Of a stretch of DNA of 64,000 bases, positions 48,410 to 56,326 are shown piece by piece. Position 1 is the stretch's first letter, and the number at the start of each line of letters is the position of its first letter. Under the pieces are notes generated by a model that searched no databases, had not been told where the DNA came from, and saw only the letters and a list, made by a program, of their open reading frames with translations. The stretch lies in contig NZ_LT985361.1 of the NCBI RefSeq assembly GCF_900269665.1, forward strand, positions 3,087,439-3,151,438. The letters run 5' to 3'. The position numbers were made by a program, and so were the translations under genes. This DNA is from Nocardia suismassiliense. Its GTDB lineage: Bacteria; Actinomycetota; Actinomycetes; Mycobacteriales; Mycobacteriaceae.

Positions 48410-48916
48410 ATGAGCGCGACGACAACTACCGACAAGAGCACGGACAACAAGGCAGCTGCGGACAACAAGGCACCGACGAACCGGGCTTCCGCCGGCTCGT
48501 CGGACAAGGACAGCAAGCTGGTCAGCGACCAGGGCACCACCTCCATCGCCGACATCGTCGTGCAGAAGGTCGCCGGGCTCGCCGCCCGCGAGGTGCGCGG
48601 CGTACACGCGCTGGGCGGCGGGGCCGCACGGGCGTTCGGTGCCATCCGGGATCGCATCCCCGGCGCGTCCACCAATGTCGGCCAAGGGGTTTCGGTGGAG
48701 GTCGGCGAGACCCAGGCCGCCGTCGACCTGGAGCTCGTCGTCGAATACGGCGTCGCCATCGCCGAATTGGCGCGGGCGGTGCGCCGCAACGTGATCAACG
48801 CGATCGAGCAGATGACCGGGCTGGACGTGGTCGAGGTCAACATCAACGTCAACGATGTCTACATCCCGGGCGACGATGACGACGACCAACCGGCGCAGAG
48901 CAGCCGGGTGCAGTAG
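48410..48916 (+). CDS. Asp23/Gls24 family envelope-stress protein with disordered N-terminus
   Basis: Protein of 168 aa. The first ~50 residues are Thr/Asn/Lys/Ser-rich; the Asp23 domain follows (TSIADIVVQKVAGLAAREVRGVHALGGG through LELVVEYGVAIAELARAVRRNVINAIEQMTGLDVVEVNINVNDVYIPG), the best match to the family in the operon. ATG 48410 with AGGAGGAG upstream is preferred over the upstream start at 48329. The tail is acidic (DDDDDQP). Confidence 0.9.
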   Translation: MSATTTTDKSTDNKAAADNKAPTNRASAGSSDKDSKLVSDQGTTSIADIVVQKVAGLAAREVRGVHALGGGAARAFGAIRDRIPGASTNVGQGVSVEVGETQAAVDLELVVEYGVAIAELARAVRRNVINAIEQMTGLDVVEVNINVNDVYIPGDDDDDQPAQSSRVQ

Positions 48917-49105
48917 ATGAGCGCCACAGCGATCTGCCTCGCGGTCGGTCTCGCGCTGGGCTTCGCCGGTGCGTTCGGCGGTTTCGGCGCCTTCACCATC
49001 GTGCTGCTGTTCGCCGCGCTCGGCCTGCTGGTCGGCCGCTGGCTCGACGGCGAACTCGACCTGGCCGGGTTGCTGCAATCGGCGCAGGGCAAGGGCAGAC
49101 GATGA
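48917..49105 (+). CDS. Small membrane protein of the Asp23 operon
   Basis: Protein of 62 aa with two close hydrophobic stretches (ICLAVGLALGFAGAFGGFGAF and TIVLLFAALGLLVGRWL) followed by an amphipathic tail. It resembles the DUF2273-type small membrane proteins that accompany Asp23 and AmaP. ATG starts directly at the base behind the previous stop and its stop overlaps the next start. Confidence 0.75.
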   Translation: MSATAICLAVGLALGFAGAFGGFGAFTIVLLFAALGLLVGRWLDGELDLAGLLQSAQGKGRR

Positions 49106-49431
49106 CCACCGCCGTCGTCGCGGACGAGTATCCCGGCGGGCTCACGGTCGCGCCGCGCGCGGTCCAGCGGATCGTCGAGCAGGCCGCCCGCGAGGTGGCC
49201 GGCGTGGGTGCCGACGTGCGGGTCGACGCCGAGGTCTACCCGGACCGCACCGCCCTGGCGGTCCGGTTGCCGATCAGCTATCCGTCGCCGATCGGCCGGG
49301 TGACCGAGGCGTGCCGCGCACATCTGGCCAGCCGGACGCGTGAGCTGACCGGCCTCGCGGTGACCGCCATCGACATCGTGGTGGCCGAGTTGACCACCGA
49401 AACCACCGCTGCGGGAAGGAGAGTCCGGTGA
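49102..49431 (+). CDS. Asp23/Gls24 family envelope-stress protein
   Basis: Protein of 109 aa: GGLTVAPRAVQRIVEQAAREVAGVGADVRV, then RTALAVRLPISYPSPIGRVTEACRAHLASRTRELTGLAVTAIDIVVAEL, the Asp23 order of helix, strand, helix, strand. ATGA overlap at its start and GTGA overlap with the next gene, so it is tightly coupled to both membrane partners. Confidence 0.85.
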   Translation: MTTAVVADEYPGGLTVAPRAVQRIVEQAAREVAGVGADVRVDAEVYPDRTALAVRLPISYPSPIGRVTEACRAHLASRTRELTGLAVTAIDIVVAELTTETTAAGRRVR

Positions 49432-49967
49432 TGCGCAGGCCGCGCCGGGTAGGTCCGGCGATCCTGATTGCGGTGCTGCTGCTCGCCGTCTGCGTCGCGG
49501 TGGCGGTGTCGTTGATCCAGCGCCTGGTCGGCGCACACGAGTTCGTTTCCTATGACTCGGTGGCCGCCGATCTGCACGGCATGGAGTGGCACGACATGCC
49601 GGTGCTCGGCGTGGGCATCGCGGCGATGGTGTTCGGCTTCGTACTGCTCGCGCTGGCGCTGTGGCCCGGCCGGGCCGCGGTGCTGCCGCTCGCCGCCGAC
49701 GACGGCATCTCCGCAGGGGTGACGCGCGGGGGACTGCGCACGGCCCTGCGCAGCACCGCGGGCACGGTGGACGGCGTCAGCACCGCCCGAATCCGGTTGC
49801 GTCGCAAAGCGGTCAAGGTCTCCGCTCGCACCGATCGAGTGGGCTCCGCGGGCCTGCCCGAGGAGATCTGCGAGCGGCTCACCCGCCGTGTTCAGGAGAT
49901 CGGACCGCAGCGGGTGCGCCACGTGCGAGCCAAGCTGCGGGGACCGAAGACAGGAGAGGTGTCGTGA
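49428..49967 (+). CDS. DUF6286-like membrane protein of the Asp23 operon
   Basis: Protein of 179 aa with two membrane helices (~10-32, PAILIAVLLLAVCVAVAVSLI, and ~57-80, VLGVGIAAMVFGFVLLALAL). The C-terminal soluble half (RTALRSTAGTVDGVSTARIRLRRKAVKVSARTD) is like that of AmaP-type proteins. The start is GTG 49428 or ATG 49431. Probably a membrane anchor for one of the Asp23 proteins. Confidence 0.75.
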   Translation: MMRRPRRVGPAILIAVLLLAVCVAVAVSLIQRLVGAHEFVSYDSVAADLHGMEWHDMPVLGVGIAAMVFGFVLLALALWPGRAAVLPLAADDGISAGVTRGGLRTALRSTAGTVDGVSTARIRLRRKAVKVSARTDRVGSAGLPEEICERLTRRVQEIGPQRVRHVRAKLRGPKTGEVS

Positions 49968-50013
49968 GCGAGCGCCAGCGTACGACGGAGCCCAGCGCCA
50001 GCGAGGTGGAGTC

Positions 50014-50589
50014 GTGACTCGAAACAATCGTCCGGCCACGTTGAACCGGACCCTGCTCGGGCTGATCGGCGTGCTCTTGCTCGCCGCGGGCCTCCTGGCC
50101 GTTGCCGCGCACTACGGGCGGCTGCGCTGGGTCCGGTCCGACGACACCGTGGTTCCCGGCACCGACGCCCCGCCGACCTGGGCGCTGTGGGCCGCGGTCG
50201 CCGTCGCCGTGCTGGTCGGCCTGCTGTGTCTGCGCTGGCTGCTGGCGCAGGTGTTCCGGATGCCGAAGTCGGTCACCTGGTGTACCGGCGGCACCGAGTG
50301 GGCGGGCACCACCGTGCTCGCCTCATCGACCGCCGCGGCCCCCGTCGCCGCGGATATCGAGAGCTACCCGGGCGTGCGCACCGCCTCGGCCTGGTTGTCC
50401 GGCGAGCGCACCGCACCGGAACTGCACCTGATCGTGACGGCCGAACCGAGCGCCGACATCGCCGAACTGCGGCGCAAGATCCTCGGCCACGCGGTCACCC
50501 GGCTGCGTACGGCATTGGAGGTCGAAGTGATTCCCGTGACATTGGAGCTGGACTTCGCCGAGGATCGCCGGCCCGCCCGAGTGCGCTGA
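50014..50589 (+). CDS. Alkaline shock response membrane anchor (AmaP-like) protein
   Basis: Protein of 191 aa with two membrane helices (~11-32, LNRTLLGLIGVLLLAAGLLAV, and ~54-78, WALWAAVAVAVLVGLLCLRWLL), then a cytoplasmic domain (PVAADIESYPGVRTASAWLSGERTAPELHLIVTAEPSADIAELRRKI). This is the layout of AmaP, which recruits Asp23 to the membrane. GTG 50014 has GAGGTGGAG before it. Last gene of the operon; nothing coupled follows. Confidence 0.78.
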   Translation: MTRNNRPATLNRTLLGLIGVLLLAAGLLAVAAHYGRLRWVRSDDTVVPGTDAPPTWALWAAVAVAVLVGLLCLRWLLAQVFRMPKSVTWCTGGTEWAGTTVLASSTAAAPVAADIESYPGVRTASAWLSGERTAPELHLIVTAEPSADIAELRRKILGHAVTRLRTALEVEVIPVTLELDFAEDRRPARVR

Positions 50590-50934
50590 CAGTCGGCAGC
50601 TGCTCACGCGGCTCGGCAGGGATCGTCCGACCTCAGGCGGCATCAGGCCAGGTGGCGCCCGCGATCGCCGGAGCCCGCGCCGACTTCGCACTGTGCGTTG
50701 GCGAACCGGCACGCCGCAGGCCCAGGCGGGCGCAACAACCGAGGTCCGACTACGGTAGTTTGGCGAGTTGGATCATCTCCGCGCCGTGTTCGGGCGGGCG
50801 GAGGGTCGACGCGTCGGAGGTAGCGAAGTGGCGATGCCAGGCAACCGGTTTGGTGTAGCGGGCTCAGGTCGGTCGAGCCGAGGTGGAACGGCGACCGCTG
50901 GCGCCGTGTGCGTCGGTGTTCAGGAGGATGCCCG
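50590..50934. other. Intergenic region, no supported gene
   Basis: 345 bases between the AmaP-like gene and the STAS gene. Open frames here on both strands are Arg/Pro-rich shadows without start signals. It must contain the promoter of the STAS gene; I see no clear hexamers. Confidence 0.5.
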
Positions 50935-51303
50935 ATGAGCGCGGACGGAAAGGCCAAGAGCCTGGAGACGGTCGTGCGGTCGGTGGATTCCATCCGGATC
51001 CTGTCGCTCACCGGGGAAATCGATATGGCCTCCGCACCGCAGTTCCAGGCTGCGGTGGACGAAGCCCTGCGGGATCAGCCGAACACGCTGGTAGTAGACC
51101 TGTCCCTGGTGGAATTCTTCGGCTCCGCCGGATTGAGCGTGCTGCTCGTCGCCGCGGAGGCCCTGCCGTCGGGCCAGCTGCGCGTGGTGGCCTCACCGCC
51201 GGTGCGTCGCCCGATCGAGGTGACCGGGTTGGACAAGCTGCTCAGCGTGCACAACACCGTGGACGACGCGCTGTCCGTCGAGGAACCGCGCCGCCCGGCT
51301 TAG
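50935..51303 (+). CDS. STAS-domain anti-anti-sigma factor
   Basis: Protein of 122 aa with the SpoIIAA/RsbV fold: IRILSLTGEIDMASAPQFQAAVDEAL and VVDLSLVEFFGSAGLSVLLVAAE, whose Ser in FGSAGLS (~62) is the usual site phosphorylated by an RsbW-type kinase. ATG 50935 with AGGAGG eight bases before it. No anti-sigma kinase gene lies beside it; the PP2C phosphatase 2.4 kb downstream on the other strand would be a fitting partner. Confidence 0.9.
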   Translation: MSADGKAKSLETVVRSVDSIRILSLTGEIDMASAPQFQAAVDEALRDQPNTLVVDLSLVEFFGSAGLSVLLVAAEALPSGQLRVVASPPVRRPIEVTGLDKLLSVHNTVDDALSVEEPRRPA

Positions 51304-51334
51304 TCCGAGCGGAACTGCCGAGGCTGGATAAAAC

Positions 51335-51412
51335 GTAGCCGGGCCTGGCCAAGTTGGCCGGGGCTGGGGCAATTCAGTCGGCCTGGATCAACGTTGCCGG
51401 GGGCTGGGGCAA
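51335..51412. repeat. Short imperfect tandem repeat, about 20 bases x 4
   Basis: Four units of the type GTTGCCGGGGCTGGGGCAA at 51335-51352, 51353-51372, 51373-51391 and 51392-51412, the third most changed. Located between the convergent STAS and response-regulator genes. No open frame with a start fits it. Confidence 0.6.
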
Positions 51413-51428
51413 CGCTGTCCGGCGCCGA

Positions 51429-51872
51429 TCAGCGGAGTCGAGGAAGCCGGACGACCTGGACGAAGAAATCGTCGATGTGCTTGATGGCCGCGACGAACTG
51501 GTCCAGGTCGACCGGCTTCGTCACGTAAGCGTTGGCGTGCAGCTTGTAGCTGCGCAGGATGTCTTCCTCGGCCGCCGACGTGGTGAGCACGACCACCGGG
51601 ATGTGCGACAGATCCGGGTCCGCCTTGATCCGTTCGAGCACCTGACGGCCGTCGTATCTCGGTAGGTTGAGGTCGAGCAGGATCAGATCCGGCCGCGGCG
51701 CCTCCGCGTACTCGCCCTGCCGGTAGAGGAAGTCGAGCGCCTCCTGTCCGTCGTGCGCGACGTGCAGGGTGTTGCCGATCTTGTTGTCCTCGAACGCTTC
51801 CCGAGTCATCAACTCGTCGCCGGGATCGTCTTCGACGAGCAGGATGTCGATGGGCTGAGCGGGGATGGACAA
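51429..51872 (-). CDS. Response regulator, single receiver domain (Rcp1 type)
   Basis: Protein of 147 aa consisting of one receiver domain: [11 protein letters not shown] (acidic pocket), phospho-acceptor Asp in [14 protein letters not shown], Thr in [12 protein letters not shown] and Lys in [12 protein letters not shown]. No output domain. Rare TTG start: AAGGAGA lies six bases before TTG 51872 ([11 protein letters not shown]), while the more upstream TTG 51878 abuts the ribosome binding site. It is the last gene of the minus-strand trio, so probably phosphorylated by the histidine kinase 70 bases upstream. Confidence 0.9.
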   Translation of the reverse strand: MSIPAQPIDILLVEDDPGDELMTREAFEDNKIGNTLHVAHDGQEALDFLYRQGEYAEAPRPDLILLDLNLPRYDGRQVLERIKADPDLSHIPVVVLTTSAAEEDILRSYKLHANAYVTKPVDLDQFVAAIKHIDDFFVQVVRLPRLR

Positions 51873-51942
51873 AAGCAATCTCCTTGTGGTGTGGCTGACT
51901 CACGGTGGGGCACAGCCTGTTCGGTGAAATGGTAGAGCGGAA

Positions 51943-53667
51943 TCAGCTCGCCGGGCTGGGTGAGCTGGCGTGGTCGACTGGACTGGTGTCACCGTCCGCA
52001 CCGGCGTCGCTGAGCGAAATGGTTTCGCTGTACGCGGCGCTCTGTTCGCCCTCGCCGGGTGTGCTCGAATCGTCGGCCGGCTCGGATTCGCTCTCTGCCA
52101 CCGGCGAATTCAACGTGAACCAGAAGCGGGTACCGCCGGTGTACTCGGTATCGAGCCAGATCTTCCCGCCGTGATGCTCGACGATCTTCTTGCACAGGGC
52201 CAGTCCGATACCGGTACCGGTGTACTCCTCCCGGCTGTGCAGCCGCTGGAAGATCACGAACACCTTCTCGCCGAACTCGGGTGGGATGCCGATCCCGTTG
52301 TCCGACACCGAGAACAGCCACCCGCCGTTGTCGCCGTCCGGCACGCACTCGAGCCGGACGACCGGCGACCGATCGGGCGCGCGGAACTTGATCGCATTGC
52401 CGATCAGGTTCTGCCACAACATGGTCAGCAGCGTCGGATCGCCGGTGATCGCCGGCAGCTCGTCCGGGCGTTCCAGCCGCAGATCGTTGTCCTCGGCGGC
52501 CGCAGCGAGATTGGTCATCGCCTTGTCCAGGGTCTGGTCGAGACCGATCGGCACGTTGCCGTCGATGACCCGGCCGACCCGGGAGAAGGTGAGCAGATCG
52601 TTGATCAGCACCTGCATGCGCTTGGCGCCGTCCACCGCATAGGCGATGTATTGGGTTGCGCGCTCGTCCAATTGGCCCGCGTACCGCTTCTCCAGCAGCT
52701 GGCAGAACGCGGCGACCTTACGCAACGGCTCCTGTAGATCGTGCGAGGCCACATAGGCGAACTGTTCGAGTTCGGCGTTGGAGCGGCGCAGTTCTGCGGT
52801 CTGTGCGTCCAGTTCGGTCGTCTGCTCGGCCAGCACGGCCTCCTGGACGCGGGAGGACTCCAACTCGGCGACGACCCGGCGGCGCATGCTCTCCACCGCC
52901 TCCGCGACGGTGGCCAGGTCGGCGGGTCCGTGCGCGGCGATGTGGTGGTCGAAGTCGCCGTCGGCGACGCGCAGCGAGGCGGCCTCCAGATAGTCCAGCG
53001 GCCGCGCGACCAGCCTGCGCACCAGCAGGGTCAACGCGATAGCGGCCAGCAGGAACGCGGCAACCATGCTCGCCAGCACGGTATCCCGCACGTTGCGCGT
53101 GCTTTCCAGCTCGGCGCGTTCCCGGTTGATCTCGGCGGCGAGGTCGGTGTCCTGCTTGGTGAACAAGGTGCGGACATCGTCGAAGGCCGCTTTTCCTCGG
53201 GCAGCCGTGGGCTGATCGACGGCTTGGGTGCCGCGCGCGGCCACCGCGACGGTCAGCGGTTCGGCATAACCGGTGCGCCACTCGTCGGCCGCACGCTCCA
53301 GCGCGTCGAGGTCGGCGAGCAGTTGCGGTCGGCCCGCGAGCAGCTCACGGACCCTGGCCGCGGCCCGCGCCTCCACCTGCTTGCCCTCGTAATACGGTGC
53401 GAGGAACTGCGAGTCGCCGGCGATGGCGTAGCCACGGATGCCGGTCTCCTGGTTGAGCAGCGCGCTTTGCAAGCGATAGGTCTCGGCGGTGGCGGGTTGC
53501 AGCCCGTCCACCATCCGGTCGGCGACCCGGTTGGTCTTGGTGAGTTGATGGGCGCCGATCGCGGTGCCCACGATCACCAGGATCACCATGAGGGCCAATA
53601 CGAGCATGAACCAGCCCTGCACGGTCAGCCGACCGGCGATGGACTGCTTCCTGGGGGATGTCGTCAT
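51943..53667 (-). CDS. Membrane sensor histidine kinase (CHASE3-HAMP-HisKA-HATPase)
   Basis: Protein of 574 aa. Membrane helix ~17-38; extracytoplasmic CHASE3-like helical sensor (~40-195, with RLQSALLNQETGIRGYAIAGD); second helix ~200-220; HAMP; coiled coil (EQTTELDAQTAELRRSNAELEQFAY); phospho-acceptor His in SHDLQEPLRKV; N-box NLIGNAIKF; G-boxes DNGIGIPPEFG and GTGIGLALCKKIVEHHGG. The acidic Ser-rich tail (~40 aa) is extra. ATG 53667 overlaps the stop of the PP2C gene by 4 bases; AGGACA is upstream. Confidence 0.92.
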   Translation of the reverse strand: MTTSPRKQSIAGRLTVQGWFMLVLALMVILVIVGTAIGAHQLTKTNRVADRMVDGLQPATAETYRLQSALLNQETGIRGYAIAGDSQFLAPYYEGKQVEARAAARVRELLAGRPQLLADLDALERAADEWRTGYAEPLTVAVAARGTQAVDQPTAARGKAAFDDVRTLFTKQDTDLAAEINRERAELESTRNVRDTVLASMVAAFLLAAIALTLLVRRLVARPLDYLEAASLRVADGDFDHHIAAHGPADLATVAEAVESMRRRVVAELESSRVQEAVLAEQTTELDAQTAELRRSNAELEQFAYVASHDLQEPLRKVAAFCQLLEKRYAGQLDERATQYIAYAVDGAKRMQVLINDLLTFSRVGRVIDGNVPIGLDQTLDKAMTNLAAAAEDNDLRLERPDELPAITGDPTLLTMLWQNLIGNAIKFRAPDRSPVVRLECVPDGDNGGWLFSVSDNGIGIPPEFGEKVFVIFQRLHSREEYTGTGIGLALCKKIVEHHGGKIWLDTEYTGGTRFWFTLNSPVAESESEPADDSSTPGEGEQSAAYSETISLSDAGADGDTSPVDHASSPSPAS

Positions 53668-54956
53668 CGATTGTCCTGATTCAGGTCTCGGTGATGCCAC
53701 TGCAAGTACATGACCGCCACGTCGTCCTCGAGGCCGCCGTGCGACTCGGCGAGCGCCTCGGCCCGCCCGATCAGCTCGTCTACGAACGCCGAGGGCTCCG
53801 CGACGGTGACGGTGCGGGCCAGCTCCAGCAGGCCCTCCTCACCGAGGCGGTCCTCGCCGACGGCGGTGTGTCCCTCGAACAGTCCGTCGGTGAACAGCAT
53901 CAGGCCGGAGCCGACGGGCAGCGTGATCTCGTGGGTGGTCCAGTCGGCGCGGCCGGGCAGGAAGCCGAGGGCAGGACCGCCCGGCACCTCGACCCAGTCC
54001 ACCGCCGAGCCGGTGCGCAACAGCATGCCGGGATGCCCGGCCCTGGTCACCAGCACCCGGTGGTCGTCCGGGCACAGGGTCAGGCTGGTCAGGGTGGCGA
54101 AGGTCTGTTTGCCGGTGCGTTCGGCGAGCAGCACCTCCTCCAGCAGCCGCAGCTGGCGGATACCGGAGATATCGCTGAGCACCAGGGTGCGCCAGGCCAG
54201 CCGCAGCGCCACCCCGGTCGCGGCCTCGTCCGGGCCGTGGCCCGCGACATCGCCGATCAAGGCGTGCACGGTGCCGTCGGCCTGTTGCACGACGTCGTAG
54301 AAGTCGCCGCCGAGCAGGGCGTTGGCCCGGCCGGGGCGGTAGCGCGCCACGATGTCGACCGAGCGTTCACCGCGCAGCAGCGGGGTGGGTAACAGGCCGC
54401 GCTCGAGTCGAGCGTTCTCCTGCGCGCGCATCTGGCTCGCCCGCAGTGCCGCCGCGGCGCGTTCGGCCTGCTTACGCTGGATGGCGTAACGCAATGCCCG
54501 GCCGAATAATTCGGGCTCGATACGGCCTTTGATCAGATAGTCCTGGGCACCCGCCGCCACTGCGGCCAGGCCGATCTGTTCCTGATCCAGCCCGGTGAGC
54601 ACCACCACCGCCACCTGGTCGGTGTACTCGCGCACCGTGGCCAGCGCCTCCAGCCCCTGCGCATCCGGCAGGTGCAGGTCCAGCAGTACGCAATCGGGTA
54701 GCTCGACGGCCAGCCGTTCGCGGGCCTCGGCCGCGGATCGCACCCACCGCACGGGCAGGCCGGGTGCGCCGTCGGCGATCAACTCCTCGACCAGCAAGGC
54801 ATCGGCCTGATCGTCCTCGATCAGCAATACCGAGAGGTCCGGCCAGTTCCAGACGGCGGCGCGCTCGGGAGGACGCACCGGAATCGGAGCTGCTCCGGGG
54901 GCCTTGCCGTCGCTACCGCCGAGAAGGCTGACACGCCCACTCTGCCCGGAAAGCAT
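53664..54956 (-). CDS. Receiver-linked PP2C (SpoIIE/RsbU-type) serine phosphatase
   Basis: Protein of 430 aa: receiver domain (~43-160, SVLLIEDDQADALL, DCVLLDLHLPDAQG, VVVLTGLDQE, DYLIKGRIEPE), a coiled linker (RKQAERAAAALRASQMRAQENARLERGLLP), then the SpoIIE phosphatase with LLGGDFYDV, GDVAGHGPDEAATG and FTDGLFEGH. Such enzymes dephosphorylate anti-anti-sigma factors in partner switching. ATG 54956 with AAGGAG ten bases before it is preferred over TTG 54986. First gene of the trio; the nearby STAS protein is a likely target. Confidence 0.92.
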   Translation of the reverse strand: MLSGQSGRVSLLGGSDGKAPGAAPIPVRPPERAAVWNWPDLSVLLIEDDQADALLVEELIADGAPGLPVRWVRSAAEARERLAVELPDCVLLDLHLPDAQGLEALATVREYTDQVAVVVLTGLDQEQIGLAAVAAGAQDYLIKGRIEPELFGRALRYAIQRKQAERAAAALRASQMRAQENARLERGLLPTPLLRGERSVDIVARYRPGRANALLGGDFYDVVQQADGTVHALIGDVAGHGPDEAATGVALRLAWRTLVLSDISGIRQLRLLEEVLLAERTGKQTFATLTSLTLCPDDHRVLVTRAGHPGMLLRTGSAVDWVEVPGGPALGFLPGRADWTTHEITLPVGSGLMLFTDGLFEGHTAVGEDRLGEEGLLELARTVTVAEPSAFVDELIGRAEALAESHGGLEDDVAVMYLQWHHRDLNQDNR

Positions 54957-55260
54957 CGACTCGGGTCTCCTTCCAATCCGCGTCAACTACTCGGTCGCCG
55001 TGACACACGACTAACGCGGAGTACCCACAATCGCGAGGCGCACCCTCCGGGCCTTGTACCGCACGACGCGACAACATTACCGTCCCGAAACAGTGGGTCC
55101 GGCCGCCGACCGGCTGTGCGAGTGTGGTGCACAGCTCGTTTGCTGCGGTGATCGACGCAGCTCACACCCGCTGTAGGTGCGTTTGCGCTGGAGCTTGCCG
55201 TTGATCATCGAGGATGCGGCTCGGCGCGTCGGACGTGCTGGACCGCTGCGCTGCTCGGCG
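54957..55260. other. Intergenic region upstream of the phosphatase-kinase operon
   Basis: 304 bases holding the promoter of the minus-strand trio and the 3' end region of the next minus-strand gene. No open frame with a start signal and no clear hairpin seen. Confidence 0.45.
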
Positions 55261-55860
55261 CTATTCGGCGCGCCAGGTGGTGAAGTCGAACTCGAGGTAT
55301 TGCTCAGCGGCGGAAGGGATGTGCGTGAGCGTGAGATCGGCGAGGTTGCCCTGGTCGGTCTGCACGCAGAGGTGGCTGTCGATGGGCAGGTGGTAGACGT
55401 TGTCGAGGGTTTTGGTCCAGGCGCCGGGCGCGATCGTCGTACAGCGGTCGAGGCCGGCGTCAGCGCGCGGGATGGCGAAACGCGCGGCGCCGGGGGTCAT
55501 GGCGTTGAGGGCGTCACCGGTTCTGGAAGGGCTCATGTCCACACCGGGTTCGTTCTGATCGCGGATCTGCCCGGTGTCCAAGTCGATTCCCTCGACGTTC
55601 GCGATCCGGCGTTTCACCCCGTGCGCGATCGAGGGTGGCGCGGTGGTCGTCGGTCGCGCGGACGGGCCGGCGGAAGTGGCGGGACCGGGGCCGCCGGACG
55701 CACTGGGCGTTGGCGACGGTGCATTCGAGCTCGCGCACTCGGCGACACCGACGACGACCGCGAGCACACCCGCGACACTGCCCACGATGGTCCAGAACAG
55801 CGCCGAGGTCCAGAAGCGGGTCGCGCCACCGTTGCCTGGCGCCGGTTCGTTGTCGGGCAT
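55261..55860 (-). CDS. Hypothetical membrane-anchored protein
   Basis: Protein of 199 aa: short polar N-terminus (PDNEPAPGNGGATRFW), one membrane helix (~18-41, SALFWTIVGSVAGVLAVVVGVAEC), a Ser/Pro/Thr-rich linker (~45-80) and an extracytoplasmic domain with two Cys (LDRCTTIAPG, DSHLCVQTDQG) that may form a disulfide. I do not recognise the family. ATG 55860 is chosen because the frame upstream is Arg-rich shadow. Confidence 0.65.
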   Translation of the reverse strand: MPDNEPAPGNGGATRFWTSALFWTIVGSVAGVLAVVVGVAECASSNAPSPTPSASGGPGPATSAGPSARPTTTAPPSIAHGVKRRIANVEGIDLDTGQIRDQNEPGVDMSPSRTGDALNAMTPGAARFAIPRADAGLDRCTTIAPGAWTKTLDNVYHLPIDSHLCVQTDQGNLADLTLTHIPSAAEQYLEFDFTTWRAE

Positions 55861-56326
55861 CTGCTGCTTTCCCCTGTCGCCGGATGCTGGTCCGCGCCTG
55901 CGACAGGCGAACCGCAGCCCGCGCCGCAGAAGCTGCCTCGCCCGCGGCGAGACACGAAAGACCTTACATAGCAAGCAGCTATCCGTCTGTGGGTTTCGGT
56001 CAACCCCACCCGTGCTGGCAGTCGGCCGGCGCGCCGCTGTATTGTTCGCTTCAGCAACTAGTTGCTCGGATCACGCGAGCCTGCTGGTGGAAAAGGGGAG
56101 GGCCCACGCCCGTTGGCGGCCCGCAGCGCACCGGTATGCTCGCCGATCTGTCGCACGCTGAGAGTTCTACCAGCAGTAGTACAGAGCAGATCGCTTGTCG
56201 CACAAGGGCTCGGCCGCGCGCCGGGCCGATCCACTCGACGGCCGCGCAGGTGCTCGCGGCGGCCGGCGAGGGATACCCGTGTTCGAGGACAACACCACAA
56301 CGCAGCCGACCAGAATCAGGGCGCAC
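55861..56326. other. Divergent region before the MFS gene; no supported gene
   Basis: 466 bases between the hypothetical membrane protein (leftward) and the MFS transporter (rightward). Open frames are Arg-rich shadows. The perfect 14-base palindrome at 56053-56066 is the only clear element. Confidence 0.45.
56053..56066. promoter_or_regulatory. Perfect palindrome AGCAACTAGTTGCT
   Basis: A 14-base perfect palindrome about 260 bases before the MFS start. The CAACTAGTTG core is typical of MarR-family operators, which often control multidrug exporters, but no marR gene is in this window. Confidence 0.45.

Noticed and set aside
49960..50020. Short near-duplicate around the DUF6286-AmaP junction (AGCGCCAGCG and GAGGT-GTCGTGA twice)
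   Set aside because: Too short and common in such GC-rich sequence to call a repeat; it may simply reflect similar ribosome binding sites and stops.
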